In this document: positions 17,984 to 28,039 of the stretch, in pieces | Position numbering within the stretch: the stretch's first letter is position 1 | Layout: each line of letters starts with the position of its first letter | Assembly (NCBI RefSeq): GCF_000014805.1 | Contig: NC_008570.1 | Coordinates: forward strand, 724,501 to 788,500 | Source of the DNA: Aeromonas hydrophila subsp. hydrophila ATCC 7966 | GTDB taxonomy: Bacteria; Pseudomonadota; Gammaproteobacteria; Enterobacterales; Aeromonadaceae | DNA length: 64,000 nt | Reading direction: 5' to 3' | Translations under genes and position numbers: made by a program | The notes under the pieces: generated by a model | Databases searched by the model: none | Seen by the model: only the letters and a program-made list of their open reading frames with translations | What the model was told of the DNA's origin: nothing

Positions 17984-19081
17984 ATGAGCCGACAAGCTGG
18001 TTTTACCACCTTCACCATCACTTTGTTGCTGGTGCTGATCCTGCTGGGCATTTCACTGTTGGTTGGTAAGATGCTGGTGGCAGATCGGCGAGTGACCCTC
18101 AACGAGGTGCTCTATCGTCAGGCCATGGCAATGGCGGAAGTGGGTCTGGCCGATGGACTGGGGCGGTTGACGCTGGACCCTACCTGGCGTACCAGCGGGG
18201 CCACGACTACCTTGACCACGGGCAGCTATACCTTGTCATCCTCTGATGATACTGCCATCACGGTGGGGTCGGTGGTCGTGACGCCGATAAGGATCCGTTC
18301 CCAGGCGACTCTCAGCAATAGTCAGGCCCAGGCGGCAGTTGAAACCAAGGTCGTGCGTTTCAGCGTATTGGCCGGCTCCCCTGCCGCGCCTCTGACCGTG
18401 GCCGGCGGCATGGCGGTTGGCGGTAACTTCACCATAGTGGCCAATCCCAATGGTGGTGGGCTGGGAGTGCCACTGTCGGTCTGGACCAGCGGCAACGTCG
18501 ACTTGATCACGGGGACTGGGCAGACCTGTCATCAGGGGGACTACGACGGCGGTTGTTCGGCCAACATCAGCCAGAAGGGGGACAAGCAGTCTGATATCAA
18601 GGACAACGATACTGCCTTCCCGACCGATCTGGTCTGGTATCTGTTCAATGAAAAGGATGATGCCAACGGCTGGGCCAATCTGGAGGCCAGGGCGACCCAG
18701 AAGCTGACAAACTGCAGCTCGCTTGGTCCTGCCTCAACCGGCCTCATCATTGTGGATGGGGACTGCAAACCCTCTTCCAACGTCGGCTCCGCAACGGCGC
18801 CTGTGATTCTCATCGTGCGCAATGGCAATCTGGCGGTCAACGGCAATACGGTGCTGTATGGCTTGGTGTTTGCCTACTCATCCAACCCCGCAGCAGCCGG
18901 GACGGACGTGAAGCTGACCGGTGGGGCCATCGTGTATGGCGCCATGGTTTCCAACTATCAACTGGGCAACGCCAACGGTACCTACGATGCCAAGTATGAT
19001 GCCAGTGTCCTGAGCAACATCTCGAATGGTGCCGCATTCCAGATCGTCAATCAGGTGCCCGGCAGCTGGCGAGACTGGTAA
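17984..19081 (+). CDS. large PilX/GspK-like pilin-like protein (set B)
   Basis: A 365-residue protein from the ATG at 17984 (leader MSRQAG). The mature N-terminus FTTFTITLLLVLILLGISLLVG lacks Glu5, as in PilX and GspK. RRVTLNEVLYRQAMAMAEVGLADG then resembles the PilX N-terminal domain. The remaining ~300 residues are a Gly/Asn/Thr-rich, probably all-beta domain with repeated VNGNTVLYGLVF-like and GGAIVYGAMV-like segments near the C-terminus. It is about twice the usual PilX length. In-frame ATGs at 17969 and 17972 are possible but overlap the pilW-like stop. I cannot name the large domain. Confidence 0.78.
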   Translation: MSRQAGFTTFTITLLLVLILLGISLLVGKMLVADRRVTLNEVLYRQAMAMAEVGLADGLGRLTLDPTWRTSGATTTLTTGSYTLSSSDDTAITVGSVVVTPIRIRSQATLSNSQAQAAVETKVVRFSVLAGSPAAPLTVAGGMAVGGNFTIVANPNGGGLGVPLSVWTSGNVDLITGTGQTCHQGDYDGGCSANISQKGDKQSDIKDNDTAFPTDLVWYLFNEKDDANGWANLEARATQKLTNCSSLGPASTGLIIVDGDCKPSSNVGSATAPVILIVRNGNLAVNGNTVLYGLVFAYSSNPAAAGTDVKLTGGAIVYGAMVSNYQLGNANGTYDAKYDASVLSNISNGAAFQIVNQVPGSWRDW

Positions 19082-19087
19082 GGGGAT

Positions 19088-21193
19088 ATGGGGATGAAAG
19101 GGCAAAAAGGATTTGGCCTGCTGGAGATCCTGATCACGCTGGTGGTGCTGGGAGTAGGCATTGTCGGCCTGGTCGCCATGTCCAAGTCGGCGCTGACGGT
19201 TTCGCAGGATGGCCGGCGTTATGAGACGGCGATGCGACTGGCGGAGTCCAAGCTGGATGAGTTTCGCAACTTCAATAGCATAGTGAACGCGACGGCCCCA
19301 CTGACGTCCTACAACCAGATTGCCTCCGCCAACTCGACAGTAACCTTGTCGGGTGAAGCCTACTCGGTGGCATGGACGGTGGCCAATCAGTATCTGAATG
19401 GCTCAACCTGGCAAAACGTGGCACCGGCGGGCTATCGCCTGAGTTACCCGGGCCGCAAGGCGATCACGGTCAACGTCGGGTGGACGGACAGCGAAGGACA
19501 GGCTCGTACATTGCAACTGGCTGGCAATGTTTCGCCCATCGAGTCTTTGAGCTCCTCCCAACTGGATGGCGGTCTGAATACGGCGAGACAGGGCCCCAAG
19601 GTCAACTACACCCCCGGGGTGGCCCCGGACGTCATTTCAGTGGAGCTGGGCGATGGCAACAAGCAGGAGACCAGCAAGCCACTGCCGACCGTGACATCCA
19701 AAGATGGTCTGGTGGGCAAGCTGGTCCAGTTCGAGACGGTGACTTATAAACCCGCAGCGGGTGGCAACACCCAGCAGGTGCTGCAGGACATGGCATCCGT
19801 CTCCTGCTCCTGCAGTTATGGCTCCAGCCTGAGCGCCTACCTGCCGGGTCAGGCCTACAGTTCAGCCAGCAACCAGCTCTATTGGAAGTCAGGCTCGCTG
19901 CAGACCAAGACCACGGGGACGCTGGACAGCAGCGTCAATGGCCAGCCCACGCTCTGTACCAGCTGCTGCAAGGATCACTTCGATGGCAGTGGTTCCAGCT
20001 TCACCAACTTCTATGCTCCGCTCAACACCAGCCGGGTACGCTACAGCAGCAGCCTCAGCACGGCGAACAGCGGCAAGTACGTGGATGCCTGCCGCTTCGT
20101 CCGGCTGGATGGTTATTATCGCCCCCTGCCTGACTGGAACCTGGTCAAGGTAGTGGTGACCACGGCCGATTTCCTGGCCAAACCAGCGAACCAGGCCAGT
20201 TATCAGAAATACATCAAGTATGTGGTCAAGACCTACATCGACTGGCAGAAGTCGACCCTGAACTGGACCCAGGGGGCCTCCGCCACCTTGCCGACCATCA
20301 CCGATTTTTCAGCCTGGCTGGCTACCAACGCGGAAGCCGGGGGGGATGCCACGACCGGGATCACCGTCAATACGGGTACGGCGCAGCTCATCGCCCGTGG
20401 CATTTATGTGGATGTGCTCGACCCTGTCTATCTGGTGGGGATTGATACCAGCGCGGTGGACTATCTGACCAAGGTGCCGTTTCAGGACATCAACCTGACC
20501 ATGCTGGCGGAGTGGGCCATGGCCCCGCAGAACTTGCTGACGGGCAATGCCACCGACTATGCCGCCGTCACCAACGAGACGGTCAAGACGGTGGTGGATC
20601 TCAACAACTACTATTTCGGCAGTTACAGCCGCGGCTACATGACGGCGAAGAAATCGACCAAGGACAGCAACCAGGTGCTGCAGAGCGTCACCGTGCGTGT
20701 CACTGCCTATCAGGGGAATTCCGGCATCACGGCTTCGCTCATCTCGCCACGGGACCAGTCGCTGGCGCAGACGGCGGATATGCTGGTCAAGGTGGATACA
20801 GGATCGCAGACGGTACCGACCGTCAGTGTCAGTGGCTGGATCCAGTGTCTGACCCGAGGGACGGGTGGCAAGAATCCCCCACCGGTAGCGTGCAGCAAGA
20901 ATACGTTCAACAGGCTGAGCATCACGACTCCCAACTCCGGGGCGACCTGCCGCATCGACTATCCGCAGGCCAACAACCAGCCTGCAGCTTATCTGTGTAC
21001 GGCCCCGGCGAACTCGACGCTGGCTATCAACCTTGCCTATTCCAACCAGGGCAGCACCACCTATATGTTGCAGCCACCCTCCTTCAGCGTGCAGATGACG
21101 CAACAGTCCAACAATCAGGTGTTGAGCGGCCCCTGTTCACTGCTGGTGGACAATGGAGTGACCAACGCGACCAGCCTGACTTGCACCCCTTGA
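19088..21193 (+). CDS. very large PilV-like pilin-like protein with Cys-rich ectodomain (set B)
   Basis: 701 residues, about four to five times a normal PilV. Leader (MGMKGQKG, or MKGQKG from the ATG at 19094), then FGLLEILITLVVLGVGIVGLVAMSKSAL with Glu5, the PilV/GspI signature, and RRYETAMRLAESKLDEFRNF. The rest is an exported Ser/Thr/Asn-rich region with at least a dozen cysteines in small groups (CSCS; CTSCC; DACRF; single pairs towards the end), which suggests a disulphide-stabilised adhesin-like or binding domain. It is the last gene of set B and is followed by a strong terminator. The ectodomain is not one I recognise. Confidence 0.78.
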   Translation: MGMKGQKGFGLLEILITLVVLGVGIVGLVAMSKSALTVSQDGRRYETAMRLAESKLDEFRNFNSIVNATAPLTSYNQIASANSTVTLSGEAYSVAWTVANQYLNGSTWQNVAPAGYRLSYPGRKAITVNVGWTDSEGQARTLQLAGNVSPIESLSSSQLDGGLNTARQGPKVNYTPGVAPDVISVELGDGNKQETSKPLPTVTSKDGLVGKLVQFETVTYKPAAGGNTQQVLQDMASVSCSCSYGSSLSAYLPGQAYSSASNQLYWKSGSLQTKTTGTLDSSVNGQPTLCTSCCKDHFDGSGSSFTNFYAPLNTSRVRYSSSLSTANSGKYVDACRFVRLDGYYRPLPDWNLVKVVVTTADFLAKPANQASYQKYIKYVVKTYIDWQKSTLNWTQGASATLPTITDFSAWLATNAEAGGDATTGITVNTGTAQLIARGIYVDVLDPVYLVGIDTSAVDYLTKVPFQDINLTMLAEWAMAPQNLLTGNATDYAAVTNETVKTVVDLNNYYFGSYSRGYMTAKKSTKDSNQVLQSVTVRVTAYQGNSGITASLISPRDQSLAQTADMLVKVDTGSQTVPTVSVSGWIQCLTRGTGGKNPPPVACSKNTFNRLSITTPNSGATCRIDYPQANNQPAAYLCTAPANSTLAINLAYSNQGSTTYMLQPPSFSVQMTQQSNNQVLSGPCSLLVDNGVTNATSLTCTP

Positions 21194-21199
21194 GCCTTG

Positions 21200-21228
21200 G
21201 GCGCTGGCACAGCCAGCGCCTTTTCTTT
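21200..21228 (+). terminator. intrinsic terminator after the pilin region
   Basis: A perfect nine-base stem GGCGCTGGC - ACA - GCCAGCGCC is followed by TTTTCTTT, separating the pilin genes from nadE. Confidence 0.9.
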
Positions 21229-21266
21229 ATCATTCCCCATCATTTTCGAATTCAAGATGCATCGCC

Positions 21267-22889
21267 ATGGCAAAAGCCCTCTCTCTGATGCTTGCCCAGT
21301 TGAATCTGACGGTAGGCGCCATCGAAGATAACTGTGACAAGGTGCTGGCGGCAGCCGCCGAGGCCGACCGGCAAGGCGCCGATCTGCTGGTCTGCTCCGA
21401 ACTGGCTCTGACCGGCTATCCGCCGGAAGATCTGCTGCTGCGCGTCGATCTGATGATCCGGGTGGAGGCTGCCCTGGCCCGCCTCGCGGCATGGCAGGGG
21501 GCTTGCGCCATTCTGGTGGGTCACCCCTGGCGCGATGGGGAGGCACTCTACAACGCCGCCTCCCTCTACGAGCAAGGCAAGCTGGTCGCACGCTACTTCA
21601 AGCAGGATTTGCCCAACTACGGGGTATTCGACGAGAAGCGCTACTTCACTGCGGCAACCGAGACCTGTGTGGTCCCCTTCCGTGGTCATCAGTTGGGGTT
21701 GCTCATCTGTGAAGACCTCTGGCAGCCGGGTCCGGCGCTGGCCGCCAAGGCGGCGGGAGCCGAGCTGCTGCTCACCATCAATGCCTCACCCTATGATCAG
21801 GAAAAACCCTGGATCCGCCGCGAGCTGATGGCCGAGCGCTGCGATCAGACCGGTCTGCCGTTGGTCTACCTCAATCAGGTATGTGGTCAGGACGAGCTGA
21901 TCTTCGACGGCTGCTCCAAGGTGTTCAACAGCCAAGGCGAGCTGACCCACAAGCTGGCACCGTTTGCCGAAGAGCTGGCGCTGGTGCGTTTTGCCGATGG
22001 TCAACCGGTGAAAGAGCGGGAACCCGCGGCACCGCTGGAGCCGTTGGCTGAGACCTATCAGGCACTGGTACTGGCGGTGCGCGACTATGTCACCAAAAAC
22101 GGGTTCCACGGCGCCGTGCTGGGCCTCTCCGGCGGCATCGACTCGGCACTGACCCTGGCCATCGCGGCCGATGCCATCGGCGCCGACAAGGTGCAGGCGG
22201 TGATGATGCCGTTCCGCTACACCGCCCAGATGAGCGTGGAAGATGCCAAGGAGCAGGCCGAGCGGATGGGGGTGGAGTTCAATATCATCTCCATCGAGCC
22301 CATGTTTGAGGGCTTTATGGCCCAGCTGGCACCGCTGTTTGAAGGGACTGCCCGCGACACCACCGAAGAGAACTTGCAGGCCCGCTGCCGTGGCGTGCTG
22401 TTGATGGCGCTTTCCAACAAGCGTCGCTGCATCGTGCTGACTACCGGAAACAAGAGTGAGATGGCGGTGGGCTATGCCACCCTGTACGGCGACATGGCCG
22501 GCGGTTTCGACGTGCTCAAGGACGTCCCCAAGACGCTGGTCTTCAAGCTGTGCGAATACCGCAATTCCGTCGATTATGTGATCCCGCAGCGGGTCATCGA
22601 TCGTCCGCCTTCGGCAGAATTGGCACCGGACCAGGTGGATCAGGACAGCCTGCCGCCCTATGACATCCTGGATGCCATCCTCAAGCGCTATGTGGAAGAA
22701 GATGCCTCCGTGGCCGACATGGTGGCGGAAGGCTTCGAGGAGGCGGTGGTGCGCAAGGTGATCCGGCTGGTGGATCTCAACGAATACAAGCGCCGTCAGG
22801 CGGCGGTCGGGCCCCGCATCACGGCCCGCAACTTTGGTAAGGATCGCCGTTACCCCATCACGTCCGGGTTTGGCAAACAGAACTGGTAA
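21267..22889 (+). CDS. nadE: glutamine-dependent NAD+ synthetase
   Basis: A 540-residue two-domain enzyme making NAD+ from deamido-NAD+, ATP and glutamine. The N-terminal nitrilase-type glutaminase has its triad segments: Glu in CSELALTGYPPEDL, Lys in YFKQDLPNYGVFDEKRYF, and Cys in LLICEDLW. The C-terminal ATP pyrophosphatase domain has GLSGGIDSALTLAI, its P-loop Ser near residue 288. The length separates it from the short ammonia-dependent NadE. It is followed after nine bases by glnB with a GGAG site, so the pair is likely co-transcribed. Confidence 0.96.
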   Translation: MAKALSLMLAQLNLTVGAIEDNCDKVLAAAAEADRQGADLLVCSELALTGYPPEDLLLRVDLMIRVEAALARLAAWQGACAILVGHPWRDGEALYNAASLYEQGKLVARYFKQDLPNYGVFDEKRYFTAATETCVVPFRGHQLGLLICEDLWQPGPALAAKAAGAELLLTINASPYDQEKPWIRRELMAERCDQTGLPLVYLNQVCGQDELIFDGCSKVFNSQGELTHKLAPFAEELALVRFADGQPVKEREPAAPLEPLAETYQALVLAVRDYVTKNGFHGAVLGLSGGIDSALTLAIAADAIGADKVQAVMMPFRYTAQMSVEDAKEQAERMGVEFNIISIEPMFEGFMAQLAPLFEGTARDTTEENLQARCRGVLLMALSNKRRCIVLTTGNKSEMAVGYATLYGDMAGGFDVLKDVPKTLVFKLCEYRNSVDYVIPQRVIDRPPSAELAPDQVDQDSLPPYDILDAILKRYVEEDASVADMVAEGFEEAVVRKVIRLVDLNEYKRRQAAVGPRITARNFGKDRRYPITSGFGKQNW

Positions 22890-23237
<348 letters not shown>

Positions 23238-23289
23238 TGAGATGGCCGTGCATCGTGATGAGCCAACGAATGGAGACTCGATCCTGCTG

Positions 23290-23892
23290 ATGTCCTGGAT
23301 GCGCCTCGTTGCGGTGGCCGGCCTGCTGGCCGGTCTGACCGCCTGTAGTACCCGGCCGCCGGCCCAGCCGGAAAACCTGTGCCAGATCTTTCGCGAGAAA
23401 CCGGACTGGCACAAGGCGGCGCTCAAGATGAACGAGAAGTGGGGAACCCCGATCCAGGTGGTGATGGCCATGATGTATCAGGAGTCCTCCTTCGTGCACG
23501 ATGCCCAGCCGCCGATGCAGTATTTCCTCTTCATCCCGACCGGGCGTGCCAGTTCCGCCTACGGCTATGCCCAGGTCAAAGATGAAACCTGGGCTGACTA
23601 CCAGCGGGAAACCGGCAACGGCTGGAGCGATCGCGACGACTTTGCCGACGCCATCGACTTCATGGGCTGGTACACTCACAAAGCCCAGCGGCTGAATGGC
23701 ACCTCCAAGTGGGATGCGTATGGCCAGTATCTCAACTATCACGAAGGGTGGGGTGGCTATCGGCGTGGCAGCTACCGCAGCAAGGGATGGCTGATGAAGA
23801 CATCCCGCAAGGTGGAGGCCCGTGCCCAGCGCTACGGCGCCCAGTATCGACAATGCAAGGATCAGCTCTCCAGCGGGGGCTGGTTCTGGTAA
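23290..23892 (+). CDS. lipoprotein with lytic transglycosylase (SLT-like) domain
   Basis: A 200-residue protein with an ideal lipobox (GLLAGLTACS, lipidated Cys at residue 19). The domain has the SLT pattern: catalytic-type Glu65 in MMYQESSF, then SSAYGYAQVKDETW, the family's AYGxxQ segment, and a C-terminal region with LNYHEGWGGYRRGSY. It probably cleaves or binds peptidoglycan from the envelope. The start at 23290 gives the cleanest signal sequence; an ATG at 23242 would add 16 polar residues. It sits between glnB and luxS, with only an 18-base gap to luxS. Confidence 0.85.
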   Translation: MSWMRLVAVAGLLAGLTACSTRPPAQPENLCQIFREKPDWHKAALKMNEKWGTPIQVVMAMMYQESSFVHDAQPPMQYFLFIPTGRASSAYGYAQVKDETWADYQRETGNGWSDRDDFADAIDFMGWYTHKAQRLNGTSKWDAYGQYLNYHEGWGGYRRGSYRSKGWLMKTSRKVEARAQRYGAQYRQCKDQLSSGGWFW

Positions 23893-23910
23893 CCAAATCA
23901 GGAGTCAGAA

Positions 23911-24420
23911 ATGCCGTTATTGGACAGTTTTACCGTTGACCACACCCGCATGGCTGCGCCGGCGGTGCGTGTGGCCAAGACCATGCAGACCCCGAACAAG
24001 GACACCATTACCGTGTTCGACCTGCGTTTCTGCGTGCCGAACCAGGAGATCCTCTCCGAGCGCGGCATCCACACCCTCGAGCACCTGTTTGCCGGTTTCA
24101 TGCGTGATCACCTGAACGGCAACGGGGTGGAGATCATCGACATCTCCCCCATGGGCTGCCGGACCGGCTTCTACATGAGCCTGATCGGTGCGCCGGACGA
24201 GGCCCGGGTTGGTGCCGCCTGGCAGGCCGCCATGAGCGATGTGCTGACCGTGCAGGAGCAGGGCAAGATCCCCGAGCTGAACGAATACCAGTGCGGTACC
24301 TACAGCATGCACTCACTGGAAGAGGCCCATGCCATCGCCCGCCACGTGCTGGAGCGCGGCATCGGCGTCAACCGCAATGACGAGCTGGCCCTGCCGGAAG
24401 AGAAGCTGAAAAGCCTCTGA
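23911..24420 (+). CDS. luxS: S-ribosylhomocysteine lyase (autoinducer-2 synthase)
   Basis: A 169-residue metal enzyme that splits S-ribosylhomocysteine to homocysteine and DPD, the precursor of AI-2. The metal-binding [14 protein letters not shown] segment (HxxEH), the third ligand Cys in [15 protein letters not shown], and MGCRTGFYM are all in place. It begins [14 protein letters not shown] as in other gammaproteobacteria. An AGGAG site precedes it. It is the last gene before a strong terminator. Confidence 0.98.
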   Translation: MPLLDSFTVDHTRMAAPAVRVAKTMQTPNKDTITVFDLRFCVPNQEILSERGIHTLEHLFAGFMRDHLNGNGVEIIDISPMGCRTGFYMSLIGAPDEARVGAAWQAAMSDVLTVQEQGKIPELNEYQCGTYSMHSLEEAHAIARHVLERGIGVNRNDELALPEEKLKSL

Positions 24421-24439
24421 TCCCGGAATGGCAAACATG

Positions 24440-24468
24440 AAAAAGGCCGGTCAATGACCGGCCTTTTT
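24440..24468. terminator. bidirectional terminator between luxS and the GGDEF gene
   Basis: AAAAAGGCCGGTC - AAT - GACCGGCCTTTTT is a perfect stem with A and T flanks, serving both luxS and the convergent diguanylate cyclase gene. Confidence 0.93.
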
Positions 24469-24482
24469 GCGTGCTGACGGAA

Positions 24483-25514
24483 TCAGGATGGCAGCGGCAT
24501 CACCCGGTTGCGACCCAGCTCCTTGGCCTTGTAGAGCAGCTTGTCGGTGCGTTCGACCAGGCTGTCGCCCGTCTCCTGGCCGCTGTATTCACCCACCCCG
24601 AACGAGGCGGTGATGTGGTCGATGCGCCGGCCCGATTTGCGATCCAGGATCGACATTTTTTCGATGGCCCGGCGCAGGCTCTCCGCCATTTGGCGGCTCA
24701 GCGCCAGACTGCGCATGGGGACCAGCAGGGCAAACTCCTCGCCGCCGAGGCGGTAGGCGGTGACGCCCTCCTTGCAGGTTTCCCGCAGCCGCTTGCTGAA
24801 GGCGCGAAGCACCTGGTCTCCCAACAGGTGGCCATATTCATCGTTGAAACTCTTGAAGCGGTCTATGTCCGACAGGATCAGGGAGAAGGGCTGCTTGCTG
24901 CGGATCAGGCTCTCTATCTCCAGATCGAAGGCGCGCCGGTTGAGCAGGCTGGTGAGGGCATCCTCGTTGGCCAGCTTGCGAGTCTCGTTGAGCGCCTCGC
25001 GCAGCTCCTTGATCTCCTTCTCGGCGCTGCTGAGCTGGTTGCGAAAGTGCATGGTGGACATGCGCACGTCCCGCGATTCGCGCACCAGATCCCGCAGGAT
25101 CCCCATGGTGTCTTCCAGGCTGAGCCCCTCGTCGTCGATGAGGCTCAGCCGGTCGAAGCTCTTGTCGAGCATGTCCTGAAACATGCCGGTGTCGGAGAGG
25201 GCATCCTGCATGGTGTGACCAAGCTCGTTGGCCATGGCGGCCAGGTTGAGCTTCATGGTTTCCATCTGCTGCTCATCTTGCGCGGCGAGGTGCTGGTGAT
25301 AGAGGCGTTCACAGGTGGTGAGAGAGCAGGTTCCCTGCAGCTTGATGGCCTGATCGATGGCCTGATTGAGCTCGGGCATGCTGGCCGCCACGTAGTTATA
25401 CCAAAGGGTGTAATTATCCGGCGTGGTGGGGATTTGATACTTGATCATCAGGGGAACCGCCTGCTTGAGATAGGCGGCGGATTGGGCGAACGAGTCCTTG
25501 CTCATGAGTTCCAT
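24483..25514 (-). CDS. diguanylate cyclase (GGDEF domain)
   Basis: A 343-residue cytoplasmic protein without membrane segments. The N-terminal ~170 residues are helical (YQIPTTPDNYTLWYNYV, then a coiled coil SSAEKEIKELREALNETRKL). The GGDEF domain follows (ANEDALTSLLNRRAF, SDIDRFKSFNDEYGH, YRLGGEEFALLVP). GGEEF is an active-type signature, so c-di-GMP synthesis is expected. The inhibitory RxxD I-site upstream of the motif is absent. A coiled-coil stalk before GGDEF often drives dimerisation. An alternative start is the Met at residue 4. It is monocistronic on the minus strand. Confidence 0.93.
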   Translation of the reverse strand: MELMSKDSFAQSAAYLKQAVPLMIKYQIPTTPDNYTLWYNYVAASMPELNQAIDQAIKLQGTCSLTTCERLYHQHLAAQDEQQMETMKLNLAAMANELGHTMQDALSDTGMFQDMLDKSFDRLSLIDDEGLSLEDTMGILRDLVRESRDVRMSTMHFRNQLSSAEKEIKELREALNETRKLANEDALTSLLNRRAFDLEIESLIRSKQPFSLILSDIDRFKSFNDEYGHLLGDQVLRAFSKRLRETCKEGVTAYRLGGEEFALLVPMRSLALSRQMAESLRRAIEKMSILDRKSGRRIDHITASFGVGEYSGQETGDSLVERTDKLLYKAKELGRNRVMPLPS

Positions 25515-25601
25515 GTCTCATCATGCCTGCAAACTGTGCATAGTATGACAGAGAGATTGGCCAAAAGGCAGTCGATGGATGCCATTCGCCCCCCCCTCCG
25601 A

Positions 25602-25607
25602 TATAAT
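25602..25607 (+). promoter_or_regulatory. -10 box upstream of rnr
   Basis: A perfect TATAAT lies 33 bases before the rnr start codon. I see no good -35 box 17 bases upstream, so the full promoter is uncertain. Confidence 0.5.
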
Positions 25608-25639
25608 GGCACCGTTACCACCTACCCTAAGGCCTGCTT

Positions 25640-28039
25640 ATGTCTCAAAAAGATCCTTTCCTCGAACGCGAGGCCGAAAAATACGAGAACCCCATCGCCA
25701 GTCGCGAGATGATCCTCGACCTCATCAAGGGCCATGAAAAGCCCATGTCCCGTGAAGAGCTGGCAAAGGTCCTCAAGCTGACCGAAGAAGAGCCGCTGGA
25801 AGCCCTGCGCCGTCGTCTGCGCGCCATGGAGCGTGATGGTCAGCTGGTATTCACTCGCAACCAGTGTTACGCCCTGCCGGATCGTCTGAATCTGGTGAAA
25901 GGCTACGTGCTCGGCCACAAAGATGGCTTCGGTTTTCTGCGCCCCGAGGGTGGTGGCCCGGATCTGTTCCTGAACAACCGCGAGATGCAGCGCCTGATGC
26001 ACGGCGACTACGCTCTGGTGCAACCTACAGAGATCGACCGCAAGGGGCGCCAGGAGGCGCGTCTGGTACGTCTGCTCAAATCCCGTGAAGCGGACATCGT
26101 CGGTCGCTATTTCGTCGAGAACGGCGTCGGTTTCGTGGTGCCGGATGACAGCCGCATCGGCCAGGACATCATCATCCCGGAAGGGGAGAACAAGGGGGCT
26201 CGCCAGAGCCAGGTAGTGGTCGTGCGCATCAATCAGCGCGCCACAGCCCGCTTCAATGCGGTCGGCACCGTGCTGGAAGTGCTGGGTGAAAACATGGCGC
26301 CCGGCATGGAAATCGAGATCGCCCTGCGTACCCACGGCATTCCGCACACCTGGCCGGAAGAGGTGACCAAAGAGGTTGCCGGTCTGGGCGAACAGGTGCC
26401 GGAGAAGGCCAAAGAGGGTCGTATCGACCTGCGCGCCCTGCCGCTGGTCACCATCGACGGGGAAGATGCCCGCGATTTCGATGACGCCGTCTTCTGTGAA
26501 GCCAAGCGTGGCGGCGGCTGGCGCCTGTGGGTGGCCATTGCCGACGTCTCCGCCTACGTGAAGCCTGGCACCGCTCTCGACACCGAAGCCTACCAGCGCG
26601 GCAACTCGGTCTACTTCCCCGAATTCGTGGTGCCCATGCTGCCGGAGGTGCTCTCCAACGGCCTCTGCTCGCTCAACCCGCAGGTTGACCGCCTCTGCAT
26701 GGTGTGCGAGATGACCATCTCCGCCGCCGGCCGCATGTCCGGCTACAAGTTCTACGAAGCGGTGATGAACTCCCATGCCCGCATGACTTACACCAAGGTG
26801 GCGGCGATCCTGGAAGGGGATCCTAAGCTGCGTCAGCAGTACGAGCCGCTGGTGGGTCACATCGAAGAGCTCAACAACCTCTACAAGGCGCTCAAGCATG
26901 CCCGCCATCAGCGCGGTGCGGTGGAGTTCGAGAGCGAAGAGACCCGCTTCATCTTCAACGCCCAGCGCAAGATCGATCGCATCGTGCCGCTGGTGCGCAA
27001 CGACGCCCACAAGATCATCGAAGAGTGCATGATCCAGGCGAACGTAGCCGCGGCCCGCTACATCGAGAAGAACGAGGCCGCCGCCCTGTTCCGGGTGCAC
27101 GACCGTCCGGGCGAAGAGCGTCTGACCGGTTTCCGTGACTTCCTGGCCGAACTGGGTCTGGAGCTCAAGGGGGGTCTGGAGCCCGAGCCGAAAGATTTCG
27201 CCGACCTGGCCGCCAAGTTCGAAGGGCGCCCGGATGCTGAGCTGCTCTCCACCATGCTGCTGCGCTCCATGCGTCAGGCCATCTATCAGGCCGACAACAT
27301 CGGTCACTTTGGTCTGGCGCTGAAGTCCTACGCTCACTTCACCTCGCCGATCCGTCGCTACCCCGACCTCATCCTGCACCGCGCGATCAAGTATCAGACC
27401 GCCAAGGAGCAGCAGGCCAACCTGCGCCACAAGTGGACTCCGAGCGGTGGCTACCACTACCAGCTGGAAGAAGTGGACCCGATGGGCGAGCACTGCTCCA
27501 TGACCGAGCGCCGTGCCGACGACGCCACCCGCGATGTGGCCGACTGGCTCAAGTGCGAGTACATGCTGGATCACGTGGGTGACGAGTTTGACGGCGTCAT
27601 CGCTAGCGTCACCGGCTTTGGCTTCTTCGTGCGTCTGGCCGAGATCCACATCGACGGTCTGGTGCATGTCAGCACCCTCACCAACGACTACTACCAGTTT
27701 GACCCGCTGCACCAGCAACTGATCGGCGAGAACTTCCGCCGCCGCTACCGTCTGGGTGACAAGGTGCGGGTCAAGGTGACGGGCGTGAATCTGGACGATC
27801 GCAAGATCGACTTCGTGATGGTGGAAGAGCCCCTCAAGGCAACCGGCAAGAACGCCAAAGAGATGGCGCGCAAGCAGGCCGAGATCAAGAAAGAGAAGGC
27901 CAAGAGCGCCGAACGCCACGAAAAACGCAAAGAGAAAGAGGGCAAGGACCACGGCAAATCCGCCAAGGGCGGCCGTGCCAAACCCAGCAACAGACGACCG
28001 AGCAAAAAAGCTCGCGACAAGGCCAAGAGCACTAAATGA
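25640..28039 (+). CDS. rnr: ribonuclease R
   Basis: A 799-residue 3'-to-5' exoribonuclease of the RNB family that degrades structured RNA. Order: N-terminal helix-turn-helix-like part, cold-shock domains ([19 protein letters not shown]), the RNB domain with metal-binding aspartates in [15 protein letters not shown] and the [15 protein letters not shown] segment, an S1 domain ([15 protein letters not shown]), and a long Lys/Arg-rich tail typical of RNase R rather than RNase II. The stop overlaps rlmB (ATGAG), the conserved rnr-rlmB pair. Confidence 0.97.
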   Translation: MSQKDPFLEREAEKYENPIASREMILDLIKGHEKPMSREELAKVLKLTEEEPLEALRRRLRAMERDGQLVFTRNQCYALPDRLNLVKGYVLGHKDGFGFLRPEGGGPDLFLNNREMQRLMHGDYALVQPTEIDRKGRQEARLVRLLKSREADIVGRYFVENGVGFVVPDDSRIGQDIIIPEGENKGARQSQVVVVRINQRATARFNAVGTVLEVLGENMAPGMEIEIALRTHGIPHTWPEEVTKEVAGLGEQVPEKAKEGRIDLRALPLVTIDGEDARDFDDAVFCEAKRGGGWRLWVAIADVSAYVKPGTALDTEAYQRGNSVYFPEFVVPMLPEVLSNGLCSLNPQVDRLCMVCEMTISAAGRMSGYKFYEAVMNSHARMTYTKVAAILEGDPKLRQQYEPLVGHIEELNNLYKALKHARHQRGAVEFESEETRFIFNAQRKIDRIVPLVRNDAHKIIEECMIQANVAAARYIEKNEAAALFRVHDRPGEERLTGFRDFLAELGLELKGGLEPEPKDFADLAAKFEGRPDAELLSTMLLRSMRQAIYQADNIGHFGLALKSYAHFTSPIRRYPDLILHRAIKYQTAKEQQANLRHKWTPSGGYHYQLEEVDPMGEHCSMTERRADDATRDVADWLKCEYMLDHVGDEFDGVIASVTGFGFFVRLAEIHIDGLVHVSTLTNDYYQFDPLHQQLIGENFRRRYRLGDKVRVKVTGVNLDDRKIDFVMVEEPLKATGKNAKEMARKQAEIKKEKAKSAERHEKRKEKEGKDHGKSAKGGRAKPSNRRPSKKARDKAKSTK

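Noticed and set aside
24471..25712. A 413-codon plus-strand frame opposite the GGDEF gene
   Set aside because: It starts inside the luxS terminator region and runs antisense to a clear GGEEF domain. The product is repetitive.
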